Source of the DNA: an uncultured Eubacteriales bacterium
Lineage (GTDB): Bacteria > Bacillota > Clostridia > UMGS1840
Direction: 5' to 3'
Length of the DNA: 10,625 nucleotides
Assembly (NCBI GenBank): GCA_900555525.1
Contig: USLP01000024.1
Span: forward strand, 1-10,625
This document shows positions 1 through 6,664 of the stretch, piece by piece. Below the pieces are notes generated by a model that ran no database searches, was not told where the DNA came from, and saw nothing but the letters and a program-made list of their open reading frames with translations. Both the position numbers and the translations under genes were made by a program. Numbering within the stretch: position 1 is the first letter of the stretch; every line of letters begins with the position of its first letter.

Positions 1-1
1 T

Positions 2-2362
2 CATGATATCAAAGGAAACTACAGCGTATTCTATACGAATCCCGATGATTGCAACGCTACGCTCACATTTTACTATGAATATGGATTAAAGTATGCAAGA
101 GTTGCTAACAATACGTTTACGACCTCAACCGAAGGCTTTGCGGATGTTGCAAACGGCGATTATTCATTCACGGAAAATTCAAAAGTGCTTAAAACAAACC
201 CAAATCTTAAATCTATTGATTTTAAAAAAATCGGAAGAAGTAAAGACGTAAAATCCATACTTGTGAACGGTTTGGCATCTACATCGAAAACATTAAAGCT
301 TTCAGACTGCAACATCACCACCAAAGCATTAAGATTGGTTTTCAATGAAGAACTCACGAACTTTACTGCGAAATTATTTAATACTGCAAACAATGAAATT
401 GCCGTTACAGCTTCAACAGGCGGAAAAGCCGCAACGGTTAAAGCTTCTGTACCTATGTCGTTGGAGGGGAATTATTATCTTATCTATACGGCAACGTCAG
501 CCTCGGGAACTTTTGAAGGCTGTAAAAAGATCGCCTTCAATAAAATCTGGGCAGATGATTTTGAAAGTTATAATGACGTTTCAGAGCTTGGTGAAAATTA
601 CAACGTTACTTATCAGGGCAGCGGCGCCAAGGATTTTAGCGATAAAGCTTCAGAATTTGAACTTTTCACAAGAGACGGAAACACCTATCTCAATATGAAA
701 AGCGACCAGATATACTTAAAGCCCAAAACGTGCGGTGTAAACGCAACATATGAAATTGATGTTCTTGCAAAGGATTCGACAGCAGAGAATCCTACATCCG
801 CAAATTTTATGGTTCATACTAATATGTATCCCGATTATTATGAGGGAACCTTGATTCAAGTTTCATCATTTGCCAATGCAATAAAATATCAGGATTTCTT
901 CTCAGCGGCAAGACCTCCGATTGTTCATGGTGAAACGTATGCGTTTATCAGAGAAACATCTGCTGTAAAGGGCTCGCCTTTTTATGCGGCGGCTTTCTGC
1001 AACGGAAATTTTCTTGGCGAAGGATATAAAGAGACTTTCAATATGACAAATGCTGATTACAACACATTTTCAATTTGTAAATGGAGTAATCCGGATTTAC
1101 TTATCGACAATATGAAAATCTATACAGTAACGGAAGAAGATATAGAGACAACTCTCGAGCTTAAAAATATTTCAGCGACAAAATCGGAAGTTACCATGGA
1201 TTACAGCGAGATTGTTTTCGACGGAGATTTCACATTAACGAAAGACGGCGTGCCCGTTGCCGCTTCCGTTTCGAAAACAAACGGAGGAAAAACAGTTGTT
1301 ATTACGCCTAAAACCGAGCTTGTACTTGATACACTCTATGAAATTCACGTAACGGGTGTTTCCGATGAATACGGAAGAACAATTAACGGATATAATCAGC
1401 CGTTTATGCTGAAAAAATTATTTGCAGACGACTTTCAGTCCTATACAAATGTTTCCGATATGGACAGCGTTTGGAATGTAAGCTACAGAGATTTTGGCAA
1501 AGATTATACGGTAAGCGGTTTCAACGAATATGCAGGCAGTAATATTTACAGTCTTGAAAACGGTTGGCTTGTTATCGACGGCAACAAGGATAACGGCGCA
1601 ATCAATATTAAATCCGACGATGTATCGCAGTGGAATAATTATACGCTGGAATTAGATGTTAAAAGAGATTCGAGATATTATCTGGATATTATGTATCATA
1701 TGATAAGAGTTAACGGTAAACCGGGTGATTTTTCAAATAACTTCCGTTTGGGAATTTACGGACCGTGGAGGGCAGATGCTTGTTTCACTACAGCACAGGT
1801 AAATTCAGCAACAGAGTGGAGCGTATTCACTGAACAGCAACATCACCTTAAATTAACGACAAAGACGGGAAAGGATTTACAGGTATTTAAAGACGGAACA
1901 AACGTATTATCGCAAACATATAACAATACGTTGGCATCCTATGCACCGGGCGGAGAAATCGGCTTCAAGGCAACAGGAAATGGTCAAGGCAAGCAGTATA
2001 TAGATAACGTACTTGCATATAAGCTTGTTGAGTTGGATAATACACAAAACAACATATTTATAAAAGAAGCAAACGTAACGGAAACAGGCGTTACGGGAAC
2101 ATATACGCTTGCTAAATACGGCACAGAGGCTTTGAAAAGCGCAAATGTAATTGTTGCGGCATACGGAGAATCAAATAAGCTTCTCGGAATGCAGCTCATA
2201 CCTGTTGCACAGGTTGAATCGCACGACGGTAATTTCACATTTGAGTGCAATACACCGGGAAATGTCGTGTATGTAAAAGCATATCTTTGGAATTCAATCG
2301 GAGGTATGACTCCTGAGGCGCTTTCAGGCAGTAAAACTATCGGATACCAGACATACGAATAA
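2..2362 (+). CDS. Secreted modular protein, probable right-handed beta-helix with Ig-like and duplicated concanavalin-like modules (5' end outside window)
   Basis: The frame is open from the first bases of the window to TAA at 2360-2362 (786 visible residues), so the gene starts upstream and an internal GTG at 185 is not its start. The first ~75 residues, with SFTENSKVLKTNP and then SIDFKKIG, resemble the end of right-handed parallel beta-helix proteins (pectate-lyase/NosD-like folds) of Clostridia. Next come an Ig-like segment (about 245-545), a beta-rich concanavalin/LamG-like module opening with ADDFESY (about 550-1135), a second Ig-like segment of SbsA/Big_5 character (about 1150-1420), a second module opening with ADDFQSY (about 1423-2035), and a C-terminal FN3-like domain ending in VYVKAYLWNS (about 2040-2359). 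An extracellular carbohydrate-active or carbohydrate-binding role is likely, but no catalytic residues are visible and the substrate is unknown. It is separated from the next gene by 490 bp and lacks the operator element seen downstream, so membership in that regulon is not supported. Confidence 0.85.
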   Translation, partial: HDIKGNYSVFYTNPDDCNATLTFYYEYGLKYARVANNTFTTSTEGFADVANGDYSFTENSKVLKTNPNLKSIDFKKIGRSKDVKSILVNGLASTSKTLKLSDCNITTKALRLVFNEELTNFTAKLFNTANNEIAVTASTGGKAATVKASVPMSLEGNYYLIYTATSASGTFEGCKKIAFNKIWADDFESYNDVSELGENYNVTYQGSGAKDFSDKASEFELFTRDGNTYLNMKSDQIYLKPKTCGVNATYEIDVLAKDSTAENPTSANFMVHTNMYPDYYEGTLIQVSSFANAIKYQDFFSAARPPIVHGETYAFIRETSAVKGSPFYAAAFCNGNFLGEGYKETFNMTNADYNTFSICKWSNPDLLIDNMKIYTVTEEDIETTLELKNISATKSEVTMDYSEIVFDGDFTLTKDGVPVAASVSKTNGGKTVVITPKTELVLDTLYEIHVTGVSDEYGRTINGYNQPFMLKKLFADDFQSYTNVSDMDSVWNVSYRDFGKDYTVSGFNEYAGSNIYSLENGWLVIDGNKDNGAINIKSDDVSQWNNYTLELDVKRDSRYYLDIMYHMIRVNGKPGDFSNNFRLGIYGPWRADACFTTAQVNSATEWSVFTEQQHHLKLTTKTGKDLQVFKDGTNVLSQTYNNTLASYAPGGEIGFKATGNGQGKQYIDNVLAYKLVELDNTQNNIFIKEANVTETGVTGTYTLAKYGTEALKSANVIVAAYGESNKLLGMQLIPVAQVESHDGNFTFECNTPGNVVYVKAYLWNSIGGMTPEALSGSKTIGYQTYE

Positions 2363-2435
2363 TAGAAATTTCCGGTTTCGTAATGTTTCGGTCAATAATA
2401 AAAAGAGCTTTCAAAAATAAAAATCTATAAAGAAA

Positions 2436-2509
2436 GAGAGCATTTTTATAAAAAATCTGTTATAATAAATTTGCGCAAGCCGAATAACGGATATTACAAA
2501 AATGCTCTC
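2436..2509 (+). repeat. 12-bp perfect inverted repeat, possible terminator of the beta-helix gene
   Basis: GAGAGCATTTTT at 2436-2447 is the exact reverse complement of AAAAATGCTCTC at 2498-2509. It begins about 75 bp after the stop codon of the upstream gene and is followed by AT-rich sequence (AATTATTTAT). The 50-nt loop is long for a classical intrinsic terminator, so the role is uncertain. It may instead be a pair of remnant terminal repeats. Confidence 0.5.
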
Positions 2510-2600
2510 AATTATTTATAACGAGCAAGTTGAAGAAATAAGCGGAGTAAATATCTTTGATGCGATAGACGGTGATTTGGCAAATTGTAAAAAAAGATAG
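2502..2600 (+). CDS. Unrecognised 32-aa small ORF, doubtful
   Basis: ATG at 2502 opens 32 codons ending at TAG 2598-2600. The product starts MLSIIYNEQVEEISG, ends in CKKR, and is fairly acidic in the middle. There is no good Shine-Dalgarno sequence: the bases before the ATG are the A-rich arm of the inverted repeat, which would also bury the start codon. The frame stays open upstream to about 2469. I do not recognise a family. It could be the tail of a decayed gene or chance. Confidence 0.2.
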   Translation: MLSIIYNEQVEEISGVNIFDAIDGDLANCKKR

Positions 2601-2684
2601 GCACATGGGAGTTGAACACAATATGCCTCTTTATTGTTAAATTTGTCTTTTTAAACCATATCGGGTTCAACTCTCGTGCGCCTA
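2598..2684. repeat. Long imperfect hairpin (20-bp arms, 47-nt loop)
   Basis: Bases 2598-2617 pair with 2665-2684. The inner GAGTTGAAC/GTTCAACTC block pairs perfectly over 9 bp, and the outer TAGGC/GCCTA pairs over 5 bp. The only disturbances are one G-T pair (2608-2674) and one A-C mismatch (2603-2679). A smaller hairpin, ACAATA/TATTGT, sits in the loop at 2618-2637. No U-tract follows, which argues against a simple terminator. It may be a structured RNA or a small palindromic element. It lies about 55 bp upstream of the operator of the kinase-hydrolase gene. Confidence 0.6.
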
Positions 2685-2739
2685 AATATTTGGGACATTA
2701 TGTTGCGGGATAGCAAAGCAGATAATAACTCTGTTAAAA

Positions 2740-2804
2740 TCGTACAATCACAACAAAAATTCAAACTATCGTGTATTGCTTTTTTTGTTATTGTATAATA
2801 TAAT
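2740..2804 (+). promoter_or_regulatory. Promoter A with 39-bp shared operator (kinase-hydrolase gene)
   Basis: The -35 is TTGCTT at 2776-2781 and the -10 is TATAAT at 2799-2804, 17 bp apart, giving a predicted start near 2811 and a leader of about 42 nt. Directly upstream and overlapping the -35 lies a 39-bp element (2740-2778) that recurs at two other promoters in this window, matching them at 31-32 of 39 positions. It carries ACAAT at 2744-2748 and a variant ACTAT at 2765-2769, start to start 21 bp. This copy diverges most from the other two, especially in the half-sites, which may mean weaker binding. Activation by a protein bound next to RNA polymerase is inferred. Confidence 0.85.
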
Positions 2805-2852
2805 AAAACATTGGTAAAATAAGAATTATTTGCGAAACGAAAGGATGTTATA

Positions 2853-4640
2853 ATGAGAATTTTAAATTTCGGTTCATGTAATATAGATTATGTTTATGAG
2901 CTCTCTCATATTGTTATGCCGGGAGAAACTGTAGACTCTCATGTGATGAACAGATTTCCCGGAGGGAAGGGACTTAATCAGTCAATAGCCCTGGCAAGAA
3001 GCGGCAGCGAGGTTTATCATGCCGGGTGTATAGGAAGAGACGGTATGTTTTTGAAAGAAACCATGGAGGAGGCAGGCGTAAACACAAAGTATCTCAAGAT
3101 TGAGGATTTTGCGACGGGGCATGCTGTTATACAGGTAGACAGCAGCGGTGAAAATTGCATTATCGTTCATCATGGCGCAAACTATATGATAGATAAGAAT
3201 TATATCGACTCTGTTTTTGAGAATTTTGAAGCGGGCGATATACTTGTATTGCAGAATGAAATCAGTAATCTTGAATACATAATTGATAAAGGCTGCGAAA
3301 AGAAAATGCGAATCGTTTTAAATCCGTCGCCGTTTATTGATGAACTCACAAAGATTGATTTGAATAAAATTTATTTACTTCTTATAAACGAGATTGAGGC
3401 ATTCGGGCTCACAGGCTGCAAAGAACCTGAAAAGATAAGAGTGTATATAGCGGAAAAATATGCAGATTTAAATGTTGTGCTTACGCTTGGCTCAAACGGT
3501 TCTTTCTTTTTGAACAAGGATACGCTCAAATATTGTCCGATATACAAGGTTGAAACAGTTGACACAACTGCAGCAGGAGATACCTTTACAGGATATTTTG
3601 TATCGGGCATGATTCAGGGAATAGGAATAAAAGACAGCCTTCGTTTTGCCTCTGCGGCCTCTGCGCTTGCTGTTTCAAAAATGGGGGCGGCATCTTCTAT
3701 ACCCAAAAAAGAGGAGACGGAAGCTGCGCTAAAGACCCTAACCCCGCAAAAACCGGTACAGTTTATATTGGGTACGGATTGGTGGGATGATTGTGATGAT
3801 GCTGTCGCTATACGAGTTTTAACAAGATTTTGCAAGGCGAATAAAGCAAAGCTGTTAGGAATTGCAATAAATGCTTGTATGCCAATTTCGGCAAGATCAA
3901 TGGACGCTTATTTGCATAGTGAAGGTATGGGTGATATCGCGATAGGTATCGATTTGGAAGCTACAGATTTTGGCGGTCATCCGCCATATCAGAAAAGGCT
4001 TTCGGAAATGCAGGGAAATTTCAGATGTAACGAGGATTGCCTTGACGGAGTTGAGCTATATCGTACCTTGCTCGCGAAAGCGGAAGAAAAAGTGGACATA
4101 ATAGAGATAGGATTTTCACAAATCCTTGCAAATCTTTTAAAGTCAAAGCCTGACCATATATCGGAATTAACAGGAGCGGAGCTGGTTGCTCAAAAGGTAA
4201 GAAAGCTTTGGGCAATGGCAGGTAAATGGGATGATTTGGAAAAGGGCAGGGAAAATAATTTTGCCCGAAACCAAAGGTCGATTACAGGTGCAAATTACTT
4301 ATGCGATAATTGGCCTACAGAAATTACTTTTTTAGGACAAGAAGTTGCCGAATCGATTATAACAGGCGGAGAACTTGATAAAAACGATATTCTCCATAAG
4401 ATTTTGGCTGACTTCGGAAAACCCGGGGGACGCTCATCCTGGGATCCTCTGCTTGTATATCTTGCGTGTGTTAATAATGAAGAAAAGGCAGGGTTTACGG
4501 TCGTAACGGGGAAAGCTTCTGTGGAAGCGGATACGGGAATAAACCATTTTGCAATCGATGAAAAAGGTAAACATCATTTTGTAGTTAAAAAGTTTGAGGA
4601 CGAATTTTACGAAAAGACTATAAATAACATAATAAATTAA
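2853..4640 (+). CDS. Bifunctional fusion: ribokinase-type PfkB kinase + nucleoside hydrolase
   Basis: This 595-residue cytosolic protein carries two enzymes. Residues 1-295 form a PfkB sugar kinase of ribokinase type: GSCNID (7-12) and GGKGLNQ (37-43) fit ribose binding, E136 fits the conserved substrate-contacting glutamate, and DTTAAGDTFTG (237-247) holds the anion hole and catalytic base D243. From about 302, VQFILGTDWWDDCDDAVA starts an inosine-uridine nucleoside hydrolase-like domain with a calcium-binding aspartate cluster (D309, D315, D316), GIAIN with N340, and SWDPLLVYLA with D531 near the C-terminus. Each half has about the normal full length of its family. The joint reaction would be hydrolysis of an N-riboside to base plus ribose, then ATP-dependent formation of ribose 5-phosphate. 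ATG 2853 is preceded by GAAAGGA at 2839-2845 (7-nt spacing). The gene is monocistronic, with promoter A in front and a hairpin terminator behind. Exact substrate specificity of either half is not established. Confidence 0.92.
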   Translation: MRILNFGSCNIDYVYELSHIVMPGETVDSHVMNRFPGGKGLNQSIALARSGSEVYHAGCIGRDGMFLKETMEEAGVNTKYLKIEDFATGHAVIQVDSSGENCIIVHHGANYMIDKNYIDSVFENFEAGDILVLQNEISNLEYIIDKGCEKKMRIVLNPSPFIDELTKIDLNKIYLLLINEIEAFGLTGCKEPEKIRVYIAEKYADLNVVLTLGSNGSFFLNKDTLKYCPIYKVETVDTTAAGDTFTGYFVSGMIQGIGIKDSLRFASAASALAVSKMGAASSIPKKEETEAALKTLTPQKPVQFILGTDWWDDCDDAVAIRVLTRFCKANKAKLLGIAINACMPISARSMDAYLHSEGMGDIAIGIDLEATDFGGHPPYQKRLSEMQGNFRCNEDCLDGVELYRTLLAKAEEKVDIIEIGFSQILANLLKSKPDHISELTGAELVAQKVRKLWAMAGKWDDLEKGRENNFARNQRSITGANYLCDNWPTEITFLGQEVAESIITGGELDKNDILHKILADFGKPGGRSSWDPLLVYLACVNNEEKAGFTVVTGKASVEADTGINHFAIDEKGKHHFVVKKFEDEFYEKTINNIIN

Positions 4641-4660
4641 AAAATCATTACGTTTTACAT

Positions 4661-4705
4661 ACAAAAATGCTCAACCCACTTGATTGGAGGATTGAGCATT
4701 TTTGT
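4661..4705. terminator. Bidirectional intrinsic terminator between convergent genes
   Basis: ACAAAAATGCTCAA at 4661-4674 pairs perfectly over 14 bp with TTGAGCATTTTTGT at 4692-4705, around a 17-nt loop. The A-rich and T-rich ends give U-tracts on both strands. It sits 20 bp after the kinase-hydrolase stop codon and about 23 bp after the stop of the binding-protein gene coming the other way, so one hairpin can end both transcripts. Confidence 0.9.
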
Positions 4706-4728
4706 TTATTTAAGCTTGAGGTTTTGTG

Positions 4729-6279
4729 TTATTTTTTGTTTGCAAAAAATTCGTCAACCTGTTTCTGAAGAACTTCTCTTGCTTTTTCAAGACCTGCTTT
4801 GTTAAGTTTTTCCATATACTCAGCATATGTTTTTTCAACGTCGGGAAGATTTCCTGTGTTAAGGCTCTTATATTCTTCAAATACTGTATCGAGCTGTGCC
4901 ATTTCCGTTTCGATTTCTGTAGTATCGGGAACGAAGCCCAATAAAGCAGGATACTTAACGGTAGGAGCAGTGTTGACCTCATCAATCTGGTCGCCTGTAA
5001 TATTTTCGGTTTTAAGTCCGTAAGCAAATTTACAGTTACCTGTGTTCCATTTCCATAGACCATACGGTGATGAAGAGTCAGCCTGTGAAACATAGCCTAT
5101 AGGTTCAACGGTTGTTTCACCGATAAGCTTGTAGTGTTCGTCTTTAATACCGAATGCAAAGAGATTATAAACATCTTTGCCTTCTTCGGAATTTATAAGC
5201 TCGATTACTCTGAATGCCTGGTCGGGATACTTTGAATATGCACTTACTGCCGTACCGCCTGCGGCATTTGTGCTATCGATCGGGTCATAATCTCTGTTTA
5301 ACACAAGCTGGATATCCATTTCATGCTTTTTCTTAAGCTGTTCCGCCGTACTTTCTTTAAATATGGGGTCAACTCGTCCGCCCTCATGCCAAAGCGTGTA
5401 TCCGCCGTTTTGACCGTAGTCTGTATTTGAACCGTCGGCACTTGCGATATCGCTTCTTATGTAGCCTTTTTTATAAAGCTGCGAAACTCTCTTGAATGAG
5501 TTAATTCTTTCGGGAATTTCGTCCATATATACAACTTTATGTTCATTGTCGTCCATTTTGATCCAGAATCTTCCCGCTACTTTTTCAAAGCCTTTTTCAA
5601 CCGTGAAAGCTAAAGCGTCGAAAGGTGAATATCCCATTTCCAATTCGCCTGCGGCTGAAAGCTTATCGAGATAATCTTCGATAACATCCCAGCATTTATC
5701 TGTAAAGGTTGTTTCCGAGCAAATAGTTTCCTGCGCCTTTTCCGCATTCCAGTACTTATCGCTGAGAGCTTTAGGAGTTGCAAATGACCAGTCAACATGC
5801 GTCAGAACCTGATAGTTGGGAACGTAATAATAATTACCGTCAACAAGCGCATAGTCCCACATAAATTCGGGCAAAGCTTTCTTTAAGCCCTCGCTTTTTT
5901 TTGTGTAATCATTAAGCTTGAGAAACGTACCGTTTCTTGATTCTTTAACGTAGTCAAGCATGTAAGTCTGGATAATATCCATTTTTTCTCCGCTTGTTTG
6001 CCAAAGAGTGAACTTTTGTGAATAGTCCGAAGCGGGAACAACCTGAATATCAAGAGACACATTTTCAAGTCCTTTGTATTCCTTTATTTTTTCGTTCATC
6101 AACTTCCATACTTTTTCCGAATCTGGTTGCTTTCCCGGACCGGGCAAGACGTATTTTAAAGTGATGTCTCCGTCCGAAGAGGAGCCTTTTTTACCGCTGC
6201 AGCCTGCGAAAGAGCCTGCCGCCACAAGTAAGCTTAAGCCTAATGTAATTGTTCTTTTCGTTTTGTTCATTTTTTGCAT
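4729..6279 (-). CDS. ABC transporter solute-binding lipoprotein, LplA/YtcQ-like
   Basis: This 516-residue family 1 extracellular solute-binding protein would capture the substrate outside the membrane and deliver it to the two permeases encoded divergently. The N-terminus has basic residues (KTKR), a hydrophobic stretch and the lipobox FAGC with the lipidated cysteine at residue 27, followed by a Gly/Ser-rich tether. The body reads like LplA/YtcQ proteins (LKYVLPGPGKQPDSEKVW, then LWHEGGR). The C-terminal ~70 residues (GFVPDTTEIE to QKQVDEFFANKK) match the DUF3502 region typical of that subfamily. Start choice is uncertain: ATG 6279 has AAAGGA only 3 nt away, while the in-frame ATG at 6270 has 12 nt; both keep the signal peptide. 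It is driven by promoter C and ends at the shared terminator. Relatives carry oligogalacturonides or other oligosaccharides. Co-regulation here points to a ribosyl compound, but the ligand cannot be read from sequence. Confidence 0.92.
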   Translation of the reverse strand: MQKMNKTKRTITLGLSLLVAAGSFAGCSGKKGSSSDGDITLKYVLPGPGKQPDSEKVWKLMNEKIKEYKGLENVSLDIQVVPASDYSQKFTLWQTSGEKMDIIQTYMLDYVKESRNGTFLKLNDYTKKSEGLKKALPEFMWDYALVDGNYYYVPNYQVLTHVDWSFATPKALSDKYWNAEKAQETICSETTFTDKCWDVIEDYLDKLSAAGELEMGYSPFDALAFTVEKGFEKVAGRFWIKMDDNEHKVVYMDEIPERINSFKRVSQLYKKGYIRSDIASADGSNTDYGQNGGYTLWHEGGRVDPIFKESTAEQLKKKHEMDIQLVLNRDYDPIDSTNAAGGTAVSAYSKYPDQAFRVIELINSEEGKDVYNLFAFGIKDEHYKLIGETTVEPIGYVSQADSSSPYGLWKWNTGNCKFAYGLKTENITGDQIDEVNTAPTVKYPALLGFVPDTTEIETEMAQLDTVFEEYKSLNTGNLPDVEKTYAEYMEKLNKAGLEKAREVLQKQVDEFFANKK

Positions 6280-6301
6280 GAATCCTTTCTTTTTTTGTTT
6301 T

Positions 6302-6373
6302 TGTATATATTATACAATAAAAAAGTGAAAAAATCAATACACTATTGTTCGGATTTTTATTACAATTGTACGA
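6302..6373 (-). promoter_or_regulatory. Promoter C with shared operator (binding-protein gene)
   Basis: Read on the minus strand, the -35 TTGATT (6337-6332) and -10 TATAAT (6314-6309) are 17 bp apart, with a start predicted near 6302 and a leader of only about 23 nt. The 39-bp element spans 6373-6335 and differs from the permease-operon copy at a single position. Its half-sites ACAAT begin at 6369 and 6348, 21 bp apart. Confidence 0.87.
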
Positions 6374-6535
6374 TAATATTATTTAAAATTTTGAAATAAG
6401 ACATACAGAAGCTGAAAATAAACATTTTACTTATATATAATATACTGCTTTTGATATAATTTAAAGCTCTTAAATTATACAGTTGCCGCCTTTTCACCTT
6501 TTTAGGCAAATTTGTGAGAAATATTAAGTTTAAAA
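6374..6535. other. Central part of the divergent control region, no clear feature
   Basis: About 160 AT-rich bases separate the two divergent operators. Several TATAAT-like strings occur by composition (for example near 6437 and 6456), but none has a matching -35 at good spacing. A weak TTGCC/GGCAA repeat (6483-6509) is too short to interpret. No gene is supported here on either strand. Confidence 0.5.
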
Positions 6536-6600
6536 TCGTACAATTGCAATAAAAATCCGAACAATAGTGTATTGTTTTTTGTATTTTTATATGGTATAAT
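6536..6600 (+). promoter_or_regulatory. Promoter B with shared operator (permease operon)
   Basis: The -35 TTGTTT is at 6572-6577 and the -10 TATAAT at 6595-6600, with 17 bp between them. A start near 6607 would give a 58-nt leader. The 39-bp operator lies at 6536-6574, with ACAAT half-sites at 6540-6544 and 6561-6565 (21 bp apart). It is nearly identical to the copy driving the divergent binding-protein gene, so the transporter parts should be expressed together. Confidence 0.88.
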
Positions 6601-6625
6601 AGGACAAGAGAAAGGTTAGCAGATA

Positions 6626-6638
6626 AATCGTTTCGATT
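6626..6638 (+). promoter_or_regulatory. Small palindrome in the permease leader
   Basis: AATCG TTT CGATT is a perfect 5-bp inverted repeat about 20 nt after the predicted transcription start. Its core TCGTTTCG also occurs, on the opposite strand, at 2833-2840 in the kinase-hydrolase leader, at nearly the same distance from that promoter. It could be a second operator or a small RNA hairpin. The motif is short and the assignment is tentative. Confidence 0.3.
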
Positions 6639-6664
6639 AATTTGAATCTGTTTAGTGGTTTGGT

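Larger units (their letters stand above)
2363..2739. other. Intergenic stretch with inverted repeats, no convincing gene
   Basis: About 375 AT-rich bases lie between the beta-helix protein gene and the kinase-hydrolase promoter. They contain a 12-bp perfect inverted repeat with a 50-nt loop (2436-2509), an unrecognised 32-codon ORF (2502-2600), and a long near-perfect hairpin (2598-2684). Bases 2685-2739 show nothing recognisable. No transposase, tRNA or conserved protein was identified. The cluster of hairpins would fit a terminator followed by a small structured RNA, or a decayed mobile-element remnant. Confidence 0.6.

Noticed and set aside
185..2362. GTG at 185 as the start of the first gene
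   Set aside because: The frame is open to the window's first bases, the upstream residues continue the beta-helix ending motif, and no ribosome binding site precedes the GTG.
2598..2687. Possible tRNA: GGGTTCAACTCTC resembles a T-arm and TAGGCAC/GCGCCTA an acceptor stem, about 90 nt apart
   Set aside because: The D-arm and anticodon arm do not form, the T-stem has a T-T mismatch at its base, and the bases pair better as one long hairpin.
4710..5093. Minus-strand 127-codon open frame overlapping the binding-protein gene
   Set aside because: It lies in another frame of a well supported gene, has no family resemblance and no ribosome binding site.
6483..6509. TTGCC/GGCAA inverted repeat in the divergent region
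   Set aside because: Only 5 bp per arm, not repeated elsewhere, not at a promoter; likely chance.
2740..6574. The three 39-bp copies as CRISPR repeats or mobile-element ends
   Set aside because: They are far apart, in both orientations, each at a fixed position against a promoter, with no spacers, transposase or target duplications.
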